Position numbers and translations under genes: made by a program
Origin: Riemerella anatipestifer
Lineage (GTDB): Bacteria > Bacteroidota > Bacteroidia > Flavobacteriales > Weeksellaceae
Direction of reading: 5' to 3'
Assembly: GCF_009663465.1 (NCBI RefSeq)
Contig: NZ_QXHU01000002.1
Span: 1-64,000, forward strand
Length of the DNA stretch: 64,000 nt
In this document: in pieces, positions 1 through 7,537 of the stretch
Position numbering within the stretch: the stretch's first letter is position 1
Layout: every line of letters starts with the position of its first letter
The notes under the pieces: generated by a model
What the model saw: only the letters and a program-made list of their open reading frames with translations
Told to the model about the DNA's origin: nothing
The model's database searches: none

Positions 1-38
1 CATAGCCGAGTAGTACTAATTACCCGTAGATTTATAGC
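1..38 (+). rRNA. 23S ribosomal RNA, 3' end (partial)
   Basis: The window opens with the last few dozen bases of a 23S gene: a GTACTAATTACCCGTAG-like stretch is typical of the 3' end of flavobacterial 23S rRNA. The rest lies upstream of the window. It is followed after about 180 bases by a 5S gene on the same strand, the usual 23S-5S order. The exact 3' end cannot be fixed by eye and may lie anywhere between about 30 and 50. Confidence 0.7.
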
Positions 39-217
39 CTAATGGGTTATGTTAAATAAGCCTTATAAGTGCGAGCAAGGTTTTGTCTTTGTGATGAAAA
101 TTACCGATAAAATAGACGTTAGATTAAAGATGTTAGACGTTAGTATAATAAAGATAGTTACCTGTTTTTAAACTCTAAGTTCTAATATCGAACCTCTAAT
201 CTCTTATAAAGACCTTT

Positions 218-326
<109 letters not shown>

Positions 327-337
327 TATTTTTGAAA

Positions 338-368
338 AGCCTCTAGCATTACTGCTAGAGGCTTTTTT
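338..368 (+). terminator. rrn operon intrinsic terminator
   Basis: An 11-bp perfect stem (338-348 with 353-363, AGCCTCTAGCA) with a 4-base loop is followed by a T run. It lies 12 bases after the 5S gene. The same stem with a different loop occurs in the second copy at 23427-23458. Confidence 0.9.
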
Positions 369-387
369 GTTTGGAGTGTTCAGGAAG

Positions 388-731
388 GAGGTGTGTTGTC
401 TTATCAGACGCCACATCGGCGTAGCCTAAGACAACGGAGTGTTGTAGGGTAAAGCAACACATCGGCGTAGGATTATAAAACTCCTTGCACCGTTTTGATT
501 AAAACGGTGCGAGAGATAGGATAACTTCTCGCAGTGTTTTCTGAAAGTTTAAAAGAGTTGGAACTAAGCGATTGAAATTTGTATTATGAATGCCGTTGCG
601 TGAGGGCGAAGGGCATTGTTGGAGCTCATCTTACAAAGGTGTAAGGGATAGGTGTGGGCTTTGTAAGATAGCGACTGCCCGTAGACCGACCCTAGTGCTG
701 GGGTAGACTTGGCAAAGGGACACGCCAAAAA
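388..731 (+). ncRNA. Candidate structured non-coding RNA downstream of rrn (copy A)
   Basis: There is no supported ORF here, but five stems can be drawn directly: 395-403 with 427-435 (9 bp) enclosing 408-412 with 418-422; 439-444 with 455-460; 487-496 with 501-510 (10 bp); 628-638 with 659-669 (11 bp); and 690-694 with 699-703. A hairpin follows at 732-761. The segment is repeated at 23478-23822 with about 96 percent identity, and the last small hairpin is kept there with different bases. Whether it is transcribed, or is instead a dispersed structured repeat linked to rRNA flanks, cannot be told from this window. Family unknown to me. Confidence 0.45.
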
Positions 732-761
732 AACTCACTCCACAGAATAATGGAGCGAGTT
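732..761. terminator. Hairpin closing the rrn flank, terminator-like on the minus strand
   Basis: Bases 732-742 pair with 751-761 (11 bp with one mismatch). Read on the minus strand the hairpin is followed by seven T, so it would terminate transcription coming from the TonB-fragment side. The plus-strand T run is weak in this copy. Confidence 0.6.
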
Positions 762-786
762 GTAATTGTTAGCGGATTATGTAATC

Positions 787-963
787 TTACTGAAATTTAA
801 TGTTCATTCCGAACATAAAATTAGTACCCGCTTGTGGGAAGAAGTAGGCATCTGGTGCCCAAACATAACCATTGTTAGCGTATTTCCTATTAAATAAGTT
901 ATTTACAAGTAAGCTAAAATCTATATTGGTTCTGTTGAGTTTTAAGTTATATTTTAAAATTTA
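787..963 (-). pseudogene. C-terminal fragment of a TonB-dependent receptor
   Basis: Translated on the minus strand this reads about 59 residues ending in the receptor-like tail VNNLFNRKYANNGYVWAPDA followed by an aromatic-rich last strand ending in phenylalanine-glutamine and a TAA stop at 787-789. The NNLFN motif and last beta strand are typical of the C-terminal barrel of TonB receptors. An in-frame stop interrupts at about 961-963, and no upstream part of the gene follows. It is a remnant of a deleted receptor gene next to the rRNA operon. Confidence 0.8.
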
Positions 964-1049
964 TAATTCTAAAAAAAGCTCAAAAATGGTCATTATCAAG
1001 CCGTAATATGAACCAACTGATGCTTATTTTTAACGAAGGAAATCCGAAT

Positions 1050-2678
1050 CTAATTTTTTATGATGGAAGATTGAGGAATTAAATCATAAAGCACAAAGTT
1101 TAACATTCTATCATCTTCTTCGATAATATTTTCTGCTTTTTCTTTGAACTCAATATTAGGCATTACTCCTCTTCCCTCTTTATCCACTTTATAAGTAGGC
1201 TCTATACTAAGCAATCCAAATCTTATATTGAGTTTTGAATATGGTAACTCAAATCTTGGCATCATACCAGCTACTGTTCCATTGTGTGCACCACCTGTTT
1301 CTTCTCCTATCAAGGTTACATTCGGTAAAGATTTGAGATATGCACTAATGATACTAGAGGCAGAAAAACTTTTACCATTGATTAACACATAAACTTTATT
1401 GGTATAGCAAGGTGATTTAGGCTGTGTTTTTCGTGATTGTTTAATTGGAGTACGCCAGTATCCGTTAGCATCTTTATAAGTAGAAATTGTATTTTTAAGA
1501 AAAAGAGGAATAGTAATGGGAGAAAGCAATATTTTACTCACAATATTCCCGCCTCTAAAGTAATTAAGATACACCATTTTATTTGTTACTATGGGGTCAT
1601 CAGCCATACGAAACTCCTTTTGAGACAAGTATTTTGATAAGTGGTATATTTGAGAAATACGACCTCCTAAATTATTTCTAAGGTCTAATACTAAGTGTCT
1701 AACTTCACGCTCTTTTAATATCTTAAAAACTTCGTCATAAGCCTTCTTACGACCCGAAGAAAAACTTCTGATTTTAAGAACCGCTATACTAGAATCTCCT
1801 TTCACGGGGAAAGATAAATCATTTATATAAACTTTTTCATCTGTATCATAACCATAAATTCTCTTTTTCTTATTAGTCTTTCTCTGCTCTAATCTTTTGG
1901 CTATTTTTTCCTCTTTCGTCAATTGGTCAACCTCATTTTTAATTTTAGAAAGAGTGTCTTTATTTTGTTCTTTAGGTTTTACTTTTTTGTGAATTGTCTT
2001 TTTAAATTCCCTTTTAGCATTAAAAAACACTAAACTATCCGAGCATTTTGCTTTTATCTCTAGACTATCTACAAAACCTAGTTCATTTAGATAGAAACGA
2101 TTAACCATATCTGCAAAATAGTAAGGAATAAAGGTTTGATTATAACCATCTGACGTAAGACTAGCTCTATATTTTTCATATAACTCCTGAGGTGTTACTC
2201 CATTAACCGACACGATTTCCATACCCCTAAGAAGTACATCAGCCTCTTTTTTTGTATTTTTCTCTATAAATAGCCTACCATCTTCATAATAATACCTTAA
2301 ACCACTCAAAGGGTTTTTAGATTCCTTATATTTGCTTTTCTCTGATTTTGAATAAGTTTTAAGGAGAGGTCTCATAGTGATATGACCTTGTTTTATCTTA
2401 GCCACCACTGGAGTTATTTTAAAATAAAATTCCTTTGGAGTTAATGGCTTGTCTATTGTTTTTCTCAAAGAATCAAAAGAATAATGCAACGCTTTTGGGT
2501 CTATGTACCAATCTATTTTAGGGTGATTATTAAATAAAACCCTTTCCACATAGTTAATATCCTTTATCAATTTCTCTTTGGAAATGGGCGTTTCTATACG
2601 TCGATTATATCTATCTAGCGAATTACAACTCACTAGCACAATCACTAGCAATACAATATAACTTACCTTTGAATGCAT
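1050..2678 (-). CDS. S41-family (C-terminal-processing type) peptidase lipoprotein
   Basis: 542 residues. The N-terminus is a lipoprotein signal with lipobox VLVSC and Cys18 as the likely lipid site, so the protein should be membrane-anchored outside the cytoplasm. The C-terminal half matches S41 peptidases: strand LVLDLRNNLGG, then VYVLINGKSFSASSII, where Ser439 is the likely nucleophile. A PDZ-like stretch (VNGVTPQELYEKY) precedes it. A lysine/glutamate-rich insertion of about 60 residues (roughly 220-280) separates the two parts and is unusual. It is transcribed alone from a -7 box at 2699-2706. Substrate unknown. Confidence 0.85.
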   Translation of the reverse strand: MHSKVSYIVLLVIVLVSCNSLDRYNRRIETPISKEKLIKDINYVERVLFNNHPKIDWYIDPKALHYSFDSLRKTIDKPLTPKEFYFKITPVVAKIKQGHITMRPLLKTYSKSEKSKYKESKNPLSGLRYYYEDGRLFIEKNTKKEADVLLRGMEIVSVNGVTPQELYEKYRASLTSDGYNQTFIPYYFADMVNRFYLNELGFVDSLEIKAKCSDSLVFFNAKREFKKTIHKKVKPKEQNKDTLSKIKNEVDQLTKEEKIAKRLEQRKTNKKKRIYGYDTDEKVYINDLSFPVKGDSSIAVLKIRSFSSGRKKAYDEVFKILKEREVRHLVLDLRNNLGGRISQIYHLSKYLSQKEFRMADDPIVTNKMVYLNYFRGGNIVSKILLSPITIPLFLKNTISTYKDANGYWRTPIKQSRKTQPKSPCYTNKVYVLINGKSFSASSIISAYLKSLPNVTLIGEETGGAHNGTVAGMMPRFELPYSKLNIRFGLLSIEPTYKVDKEGRGVMPNIEFKEKAENIIEEDDRMLNFVLYDLIPQSSIIKN

Positions 2679-2698
2679 ACATTTATTTTCTTAAAAAA

Positions 2699-2706
2699 CA
2701 AAAGTA
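2699..2706 (-). promoter_or_regulatory. -7 promoter box of the S41 peptidase gene
   Basis: Minus-strand TACTTTTG, a perfect match to the Bacteroidota TAnnTTTG element, ends 20 bases before the start codon. Confidence 0.6.
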
Positions 2707-2776
2707 AACTTTTTTCATAATGAGAAGTCACAAAACAAAAAACCGTTGAAAATCAAAAAGATTAACAACGGTTTAG

Positions 2777-2860
2777 TACCCCAGGCGGGACTTGAACCCG
2801 CACGCCAAAAGAGGCACAGGATTTTAAGTCCTGCGTGTCTACCAGTTCCACCACCAGGGC
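2777..2860 (-). tRNA. tRNA-Leu (anticodon UAA)
   Basis: 84 bases. Acceptor GCCCUGG pairs with CUGGGGU using G-U pairs. The anticodon arm is CAGGA-CUUAAAA-UCCUG, giving anticodon UAA, with a long variable arm as expected for leucine and a GGTTCAAGTCC T arm. CCA is not encoded. Last of three tRNAs in a minus-strand operon. Confidence 0.95.
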
Positions 2861-2870
2861 ATATAGACAG

Positions 2871-2943
2871 AGCGAAAAACGGGGTTCGAACCCGCGACCT
2901 CAACCTTGGCAAGGTTGCGCTCTACCAGCTGAGCTATTTTCGC
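2871..2943 (-). tRNA. tRNA-Gly (anticodon GCC)
   Basis: 73 bases. Acceptor GCGAAAA pairs perfectly with UUUUCGC. The anticodon arm is CAACC-UUGCCAA-GGUUG, giving GCC, with a GGTTCGAACCC T arm. It sits 10 bases from tRNA-Leu(UAA) and 6 bases from tRNA-Leu(UAG), so the three are almost certainly cut from one transcript. Confidence 0.96.
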
Positions 2944-2949
2944 AAACAG

Positions 2950-3031
2950 TGCGGATGAAGGGACTCGAACCCCCACGCCTCTCGGCACTAGATCCTAAGT
3001 CTAGCGTGGCTACCAATTACACCACATCCGC
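2950..3031 (-). tRNA. tRNA-Leu (anticodon UAG)
   Basis: 82 bases. Acceptor GCGGATG pairs with CATCCGC. The anticodon arm is CTAGA-CTTAGGA-TCTAG, giving UAG, with a long variable arm and GGTTCGAGTCC T arm. First gene of the three-tRNA operon. Confidence 0.95.
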
Positions 3032-3107
3032 AAGATGTTTTCTTAAAAGTTTATATTAAAAAGCGTTTACTCTCCGCAACTAGGAGATAACTCCCATTTT
3101 GTGGTTG

Positions 3108-3115
3108 CAAATATA
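3108..3115 (-). promoter_or_regulatory. -7 promoter box of the tRNA operon
   Basis: Minus-strand TATATTTG, a perfect TAnnTTTG match, 76 bases before the first tRNA. The leader between them would be removed by processing. Confidence 0.55.
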
Positions 3116-3225
3116 GAAACTTTTTTTAATTCTATCCAACTTTTTTTGTTAATTTTTATAATATTATTTTTATCAACCTGATAATCAATACAAATAAACA
3201 ATAAAAACAAAGCTTAAAACTGGTA

Positions 3226-3260
3226 TTTTGTAAAATATTTATTTTTAATTCTTATCTTTA
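3226..3260 (+). promoter_or_regulatory. Likely promoter of the DUF3127 gene
   Basis: TTTTG at 3226-3230 and TATCTTTA at 3253-3260 (7 of 8 to TAnnTTTG) are 22 bases apart, which fits the Bacteroidota -33/-7 spacing. The start codon is 23 bases further on. Confidence 0.5.
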
Positions 3261-3283
3261 CCGCTCAAAATATATTTCAGACA

Positions 3284-3667
3284 ATGGAGTTACAAGGTAC
3301 AATTAAAAAAATAGGAGAAACACAAACATTTCCAAGTGGATTTCAGAAAAGAGAATTAGTTTTACTAACCCAGGAACAATACCCGCAACCTATCAATGTA
3401 GAGTTTTTACAAGAAAAGGTTCACGCCTTAGAACCTTTTTCTGAGGGTGATGCCGTGAAAATAGGCATTAATATTAGAGGTAGAGAATGGACAAGCCCTC
3501 AAGGTGAAGTAAAGTATTTTAACTCTATTGTAGGTTGGAGAATAGAAAAAACCGAAGGTTCTAGCTACCAAAACGAACCTACACAAGCTATGAATGCTCC
3601 ACAAGCAACCACCTCTTCATCTAACGAAAATCCTTTTGAAGATGATGATGACGATTTACCATTTTAA
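3284..3667 (+). CDS. DUF3127 family, OB-fold-like protein with SSB-type C-terminal tip
   Basis: 127 residues. The first ~85 residues (MELQGTIKKIGETQTFPSGF onwards, with VEFLQEKVHALEPFSEGDAV and the GREW motif) match the DUF3127 family, common in Bacteroidota and thought to be OB-fold-like. A Ser/Asn/Gln-rich linker leads to a final acidic tip, DDDDDLPF. That tip mirrors the DDDIPF end of single-stranded DNA-binding protein, which docks repair and replication enzymes. The direct reading is only the sequence likeness; docking the same partners is inference. Alone in its unit, with a terminator behind it at 3689-3735. Confidence 0.85.
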   Translation: MELQGTIKKIGETQTFPSGFQKRELVLLTQEQYPQPINVEFLQEKVHALEPFSEGDAVKIGINIRGREWTSPQGEVKYFNSIVGWRIEKTEGSSYQNEPTQAMNAPQATTSSSNENPFEDDDDDLPF

Positions 3668-3688
3668 TTAAAAGAATCACCTAATACC

Positions 3689-3735
3689 AATCCCACCATT
3701 TTACTCTCAATCGGTGGGATTATTATTTCATTTTT
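3689..3735 (+). terminator. Intrinsic terminator after the DUF3127 gene
   Basis: A 9-bp stem AATCCCACC (3689-3697) with GGTGGGATT (3713-3721) is followed by a T-rich stretch. Confidence 0.8.
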
Positions 3736-3744
3736 TTAACTTCT

Positions 3745-4428
3745 ATGTTTCTTTTACCCAAAGAGCCGATTGTTTTCCCTAACCCCTATTACCAAAAAGA
3801 AGATATTATAGCTGTTGGTGGAGACCTTTCTCCCAAAAGGACTCTATTAGCATATCAAAATGGTATCTTTCCTTGGTTTAACGAAGGGGAGGAAATCCTT
3901 TGGTGGTCTCCATTAGAAAGATTTGTGTTATTCCCTAGACAGATAAAAATATCCAAATCAATGAGGAAAATTATGAGGAGTAATTGCTTTGATTTTAAAG
4001 AAAACTTTGATTTCGAATCTGTTATTAAAAATTGTGCTCTTATAAAACGCTCCGAGCAAGATGGCACTTGGATTACCGAACGAATGATAGAAACCTATCT
4101 CGAACTACACCAGCTAGGAGTTGCAAAAAGTATAGAAGTTTATCAAAACAGTATGTTGGTAGGTGGATTTTATGGAATTATAACTAACAATATATTCTGT
4201 GGAGAGAGTATGTTCAGTAAGGTAAGTAACGCCTCTAAAGCTGGGCTTATCTATTTTGCAGAGAAATATTGCAACCAAATAAGATTGATAGATTGTCAGG
4301 TTTATTCTCAACATTTAGAAAGTCTTGGAGCTACCCTCATAAGAAAAGAGATTTTTCTTGACATTTTAGACCCTCAAATCAAAAATAAAAAGCTGTGTGA
4401 ACTAAATAGTTACACACAGCAATCCTAA
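3745..4428 (+). CDS. aat: Leucyl/phenylalanyl-tRNA--protein transferase
   Basis: 227 residues, close to the usual family length. It moves Leu or Phe from tRNA to N-terminal Arg or Lys of proteins, marking them for ClpAP/ClpS degradation in the cytoplasm (N-end rule). The signature NGIFPWFNEGEEILWWSPL lies near residue 40, followed by the GTWITERMIETYLELHQLGV and GESMFS motifs. It starts only 10 bases after the preceding terminator; no separate clear -7 box was seen. The 3' end and stop are covered by a GC-containing hairpin (GCTGTGTG with CACACAGC) that may help end transcription. Confidence 0.95.
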   Translation: MFLLPKEPIVFPNPYYQKEDIIAVGGDLSPKRTLLAYQNGIFPWFNEGEEILWWSPLERFVLFPRQIKISKSMRKIMRSNCFDFKENFDFESVIKNCALIKRSEQDGTWITERMIETYLELHQLGVAKSIEVYQNSMLVGGFYGIITNNIFCGESMFSKVSNASKAGLIYFAEKYCNQIRLIDCQVYSQHLESLGATLIRKEIFLDILDPQIKNKKLCELNSYTQQS

Positions 4429-4545
4429 TAAATCTAATAAAAAGTAAAAATGAAAGGCTGCAAATCTACTACTTTAAGTAATACAAAACAATAGTCTTTG
4501 TTATTTTTTTGAAAATAAATTTTATTACTTCTCTTAAATAATAAC

Positions 4546-4698
4546 TCAAGAACAGCCACAATCTTTATCACAATGGGTTCTCTTACTTTTAAATTTAGTA
4601 GGAGAAACACTTTTTTTTATCCCTTTAAAAAGGGAATAACTCGCCATTAAAACAATAAGTAGGATAATAATATACTGTAGCCAAAGCATATTCATCAT
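4546..4698 (-). CDS. FeoB-associated Cys-rich membrane protein
   Basis: 50 residues if translation starts at the Met-Met pair at 4698, five bases after the feoB stop; a longer reading would overlap feoB and has no membrane-protein logic. Residues 5-24 form one transmembrane helix, and the tail ends in HCDKDCGCS with Cys43, Cys47 and Cys49. This layout matches the small FeoB-associated Cys-rich family, which in many bacteria sits directly behind feoB and may handle ferrous iron or replace FeoC. Third gene of the feoA-feoB operon. Confidence 0.85.
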   Translation of the reverse strand: MMNMLWLQYIIILLIVLMASYSLFKGIKKSVSPTKFKSKRTHCDKDCGCS

Positions 4699-4703
4699 TT
4701 GGT

Positions 4704-6743
4704 TTACTTGAATATTTGATACACAATTAAAGATGCTATATATGCTAATCCTGACATTCCTATGATTTGGAGCAAAGTCCACTTCCAGCTTTTAGTTTCT
4801 CTATAAACTACGGCTATGGTAGAAATACACTGCATCGCAAAAGCGTAAAACAATAATATGGAAAGCCCTGTAGCAAAACTAAATACTTTCTCCCCATTAG
4901 CTTTTGTATCTTGTTGCATTTTCTGGACGATAGTACCTTCTTCCACATCTTCATCTAAACTATACAGGGTAGACATTGTTCCCACAAATACTTCTCTCGC
5001 TGCAAAACTAGTGATTATCCCTACGCCCATTTTCCAATCGTATCCTAACGGACTAATCGCTGGTTCTATGGTTTTGCCCATTTTGGAAAGATAAGAGTTT
5101 TCTAAAGCTACATCGGTACTTATCCATTCGTCCGCCGATTGCTTCGGTCCAAAGTAGCTTAAAACCCACAATATGATACTCACCGAAAAGATAACCTTAC
5201 CTGCCCCCGTAATAAAATCCCAAACTTTACTTAAGACCAGCTTCAAGTCGTATCCAAAAAGAGGTATTTTATAAGTAGGCAAATCCATAACAAGGAAAGA
5301 TTTTTCTTTTGTTTTAATAATACTTTTCAGTAATAAAGAGGCTAGAAGAGCCGTAATAAAGCCTAAAAGATACATACCCATAAGTGCCATCGCTCTATAG
5401 CTTATCCCTAAAAAATAGTTGTCTGGAATAACCAAAGTAATAATAATGCTATACACTGGCAGCCTTGCGGCACAAGTCATAAAGGGCGTTACCAAAATAG
5501 TAATGAGGCGCTCCTTGATATTTTCAATATTTCTGGTGGACATAATCGCAGGTATTGCACAAGCCGTCCCAGAGACTAAAGGCACGATACTTTTGCCATT
5601 AAGCCCGAAAGGTCTCAACAATCTATCCATAAGAAAAACCACTCTTGCCATATAGCCAGAATCCTCCAGCAAATAGAGAAAATAGAGAAGAATACCTATC
5701 TGTGGTGCAAAGATAATAATCCCCCCAAGCCCTGGTATTATCCCACTGGATACTAAACTATTGACTGGTCCTTCTGGTAATATCTCCGCCGATTTTTCTG
5801 CCAACCACGCAAAAGCCTCATCTATCCAAGTCATTGGATAGTCTGCCAGAAAAAATACACTTTGGAAGATAATCATCAATAAAATACCAAAAATAAGATA
5901 GCCCCAAAATCTATGTACTAAGAGCTTATCTAGCTTTTCCGTCAGAGTTTCTACCATTTGTGGTGTTCTAGAAATAACTTCTGCTATAACCCCATCTATG
6001 GTCTGGTATCTCCTTATCGTTTCTTTAACTTGCAATCTTTTAGGGACAACGCACTTGGCGTCTTTACTATCAAGTTTCTGCTTAATACTTCTAACCTGCC
6101 CTAAATATTCGTCTGATGCCAATAAAGTCCATATCTTATAATGGTTACTTTCTTGGATTTGCTGTGATAATTTCTGTATTAAGCCTGATTGTTCGCTAGG
6201 TATACTAAAGGCGTTTCCGTTTGAAACCCTAAATAAATTTTGATAAATCGCCTCTTTGATACTGTCTAATCCTGCATTCTTTTTAGCATTTGTGGCTAAA
6301 ACCTTAACACCTAAGTTTTTTTCTAGAAGTGCAATGTCTAACTTAATCCCCTTTTTCTCCGCTTGGTCTATCTGATTAACCACCAACAAAACAGGTATGC
6401 CTAAATCTTGTATTTGCTGAAATAGCAACAACCCTCTCTTAATACTGATGGCTTCTAAAATATACACCACACCAGAATATTCTTCTTGATGGCTAAGGAG
6501 GTACTGGCTGAAAACCGCCTCATCTTCCGATGAAGGATAAATGCTATAAGCCCCAGGCAAGTCTGTAACTTGTACTGTTTCGTTATTAAAAATATAAGTT
6601 CCTGAATGGCTAGACACCGTAACTCCAGCATAATTACCTGTTTTTTGCTGAAGATTGCAAAGTTTATTAAAGATAGTAGATTTCCCCACATTAGGATTAC
6701 CTACTAGGAGTATTTTTTTAGCGGTCTTATCTTCCGTCATCAT
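4704..6743 (-). CDS. feoB: Ferrous iron transport protein B
   Basis: 679 residues. It imports Fe(II) across the inner membrane. The N-terminal G domain is complete: P-loop GNPNVGKST (15-23), switch region GNYAGVTV, DLPGAYS (61-67) and NQID (123-126). The membrane half contains two Gate-type regions, with the conserved SGTACAIPAIMSTR segment and AAREVFVGTMSTLYS further on. feoA lies 33 bases upstream and the Cys-rich partner follows 5 bases downstream, so all three form one operon read from the -7 box at 7049-7056. Confidence 0.96.
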   Translation of the reverse strand: MMTEDKTAKKILLVGNPNVGKSTIFNKLCNLQQKTGNYAGVTVSSHSGTYIFNNETVQVTDLPGAYSIYPSSEDEAVFSQYLLSHQEEYSGVVYILEAISIKRGLLLFQQIQDLGIPVLLVVNQIDQAEKKGIKLDIALLEKNLGVKVLATNAKKNAGLDSIKEAIYQNLFRVSNGNAFSIPSEQSGLIQKLSQQIQESNHYKIWTLLASDEYLGQVRSIKQKLDSKDAKCVVPKRLQVKETIRRYQTIDGVIAEVISRTPQMVETLTEKLDKLLVHRFWGYLIFGILLMIIFQSVFFLADYPMTWIDEAFAWLAEKSAEILPEGPVNSLVSSGIIPGLGGIIIFAPQIGILLYFLYLLEDSGYMARVVFLMDRLLRPFGLNGKSIVPLVSGTACAIPAIMSTRNIENIKERLITILVTPFMTCAARLPVYSIIITLVIPDNYFLGISYRAMALMGMYLLGFITALLASLLLKSIIKTKEKSFLVMDLPTYKIPLFGYDLKLVLSKVWDFITGAGKVIFSVSIILWVLSYFGPKQSADEWISTDVALENSYLSKMGKTIEPAISPLGYDWKMGVGIITSFAAREVFVGTMSTLYSLDEDVEEGTIVQKMQQDTKANGEKVFSFATGLSILLFYAFAMQCISTIAVVYRETKSWKWTLLQIIGMSGLAYIASLIVYQIFK

Positions 6744-6776
6744 TAAGTATTTTTAGTTTTGGCAAACTCTAAAACT

Positions 6777-7028
6777 TTACATTGGCTCCACTAGAATATA
6801 AGCCGCCTCTTCCTCTCTAAGAGCGATGCGATTTTTTTCCTCTCCAAATTCAATATACAAAGGTCCGCTGAAAGGAGCTTGATAAAGTATTTTAAATACC
6901 GTATTGGGCAAAAGCCCCATCTCCATAATCTTCGTAGGCATTTCTAGCTGGCTATCATCATAGCCTAAAATTCTACCAAAAGTATCTTTTGGAAAAAAAC
7001 TTAACTTATCTTCGGCTGTGAGTTTCAA
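6777..7028 (-). CDS. feoA: Ferrous iron transport protein A
   Basis: 83 residues, a single SH3-like FeoA domain, with the core KIMEMGLLPNTVFKILYQAP and the closing ALREEEAAYILV. FeoA proteins act on the cytoplasmic side and are needed for FeoB uptake. First gene of the feo operon. A perfect -7 box (7049-7056) lies 20 bases before the start codon, and a possible iron-regulator site is at 7104-7117. Confidence 0.93.
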   Translation of the reverse strand: MKLTAEDKLSFFPKDTFGRILGYDDSQLEMPTKIMEMGLLPNTVFKILYQAPFSGPLYIEFGEEKNRIALREEEAAYILVEPM

Positions 7029-7048
7029 TAGAATTCAGTTTTAGATTG

Positions 7049-7056
7049 CAAATATA
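7049..7056 (-). promoter_or_regulatory. -7 promoter box of the feo operon
   Basis: Minus-strand TATATTTG, perfect TAnnTTTG, 20 bases before the feoA start. Confidence 0.65.
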
Positions 7057-7061
7057 GCTAT

Positions 7062-7160
7062 TTAAAACAAATCTAAATAATAAATTACACTAAAACCAAA
7101 GATGATAATCATCAGTAAGGTTAGTACAGCCATTATTTTATGTAATACTATAAACCACAT
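7062..7160 (-). CDS. Possible very small membrane protein upstream of feoA
   Basis: A 32-codon frame starting MWFIVLHKIMAV and ending with YYLDLF is almost wholly hydrophobic. The frame stays open without an ATG for about 14 more codons upstream. It ends 6 bases before the feo -7 box. I do not recognise it; there is no clear promoter, and it could be chance. It partly covers the candidate iron operator. Confidence 0.2.
   Translation of the reverse strand: MWFIVLHKIMAVLTLLMIIIFGFSVIYYLDLF
7104..7117. promoter_or_regulatory. Candidate iron-responsive operator upstream of feoA
   Basis: GATAATCATCAGTA, inside the near-palindrome GATGATAATCATC (7101-7113), resembles the core of Fur boxes (GATAATnATTATC). 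A copy differing at one base (GATAATCATTAGTA) lies at 20978-20991 upstream of the siderophore-interacting protein gene. It is about 50 bases upstream of the feo -7 box. Confidence 0.4.
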
Positions 7161-7280
7161 TAAGCAGTATTCTTTTATTTTAATCCAGCGACTTCTCACC
7201 AAAGCTCATCTAGTGTAATGTTAAATTATTACTGTCCCAAAGTGCCTTCGGTTAAGGCAAAAGGATAACTCATAAATTCT

Positions 7281-7361
7281 ATGCCTATAAAAATTATTTT
7301 TATGCTTATAAAAAAAAATCCGATGCTTATAAGTTTTAGATTTTATAGGCATCGTTTTTTT
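7281..7361. repeat. 21-bp tandem repeat ending in a hairpin
   Basis: Three units begin ATGCCTATAAAA, ATGCTTATAAAA and ATGCTTATAAG at 7281, 7302 and 7323, exactly 21 bases apart. The third unit pairs with an inverted copy (TTTTATAGGCAT) that ends at 7352, forming a stem 7321-7354 followed by seven T. The T run makes it terminator-like on the plus strand, and an A run before it gives the same on the minus strand, yet no gene ends here. Confidence 0.7.
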
Positions 7362-7537
7362 AAGGGGTACTTAGGGATTACTCCAAACCTTCTCGTAAGT
7401 GAGTGCCGCTAGGGTATCTTTTACCTCTTTGGTAGGAATGAAAACGCTTTAGCCTGTTAGTAGTACTAGCAGTTATTTCTTTCTCTGTAGCTTCGCTTCC
7501 CTGCCGAGGTTCACGCAAAGACAAGTTGAAATTATTA

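Noticed and set aside
2746-3059. ORFs of 65-74 codons over the tRNA cluster
   Set aside because: They are translations of the three tRNA genes and their complements.
4391-4422. Hairpin over the aat stop as a firm terminator
   Set aside because: The stem is good but no T run follows, so it is mentioned only with the gene.
4441-4545. Fourteen-codon frame starting MKGCKSTTLSNTK
   Set aside because: Too short, no conserved feature, no promoter.
7371-7448. Minus-strand coding remnant ending TLAALTYEKVWSNP
   Set aside because: The short frame reads protein-like and ends in a stop, but 24 residues between stops are too few to claim a gene fragment without a database match.
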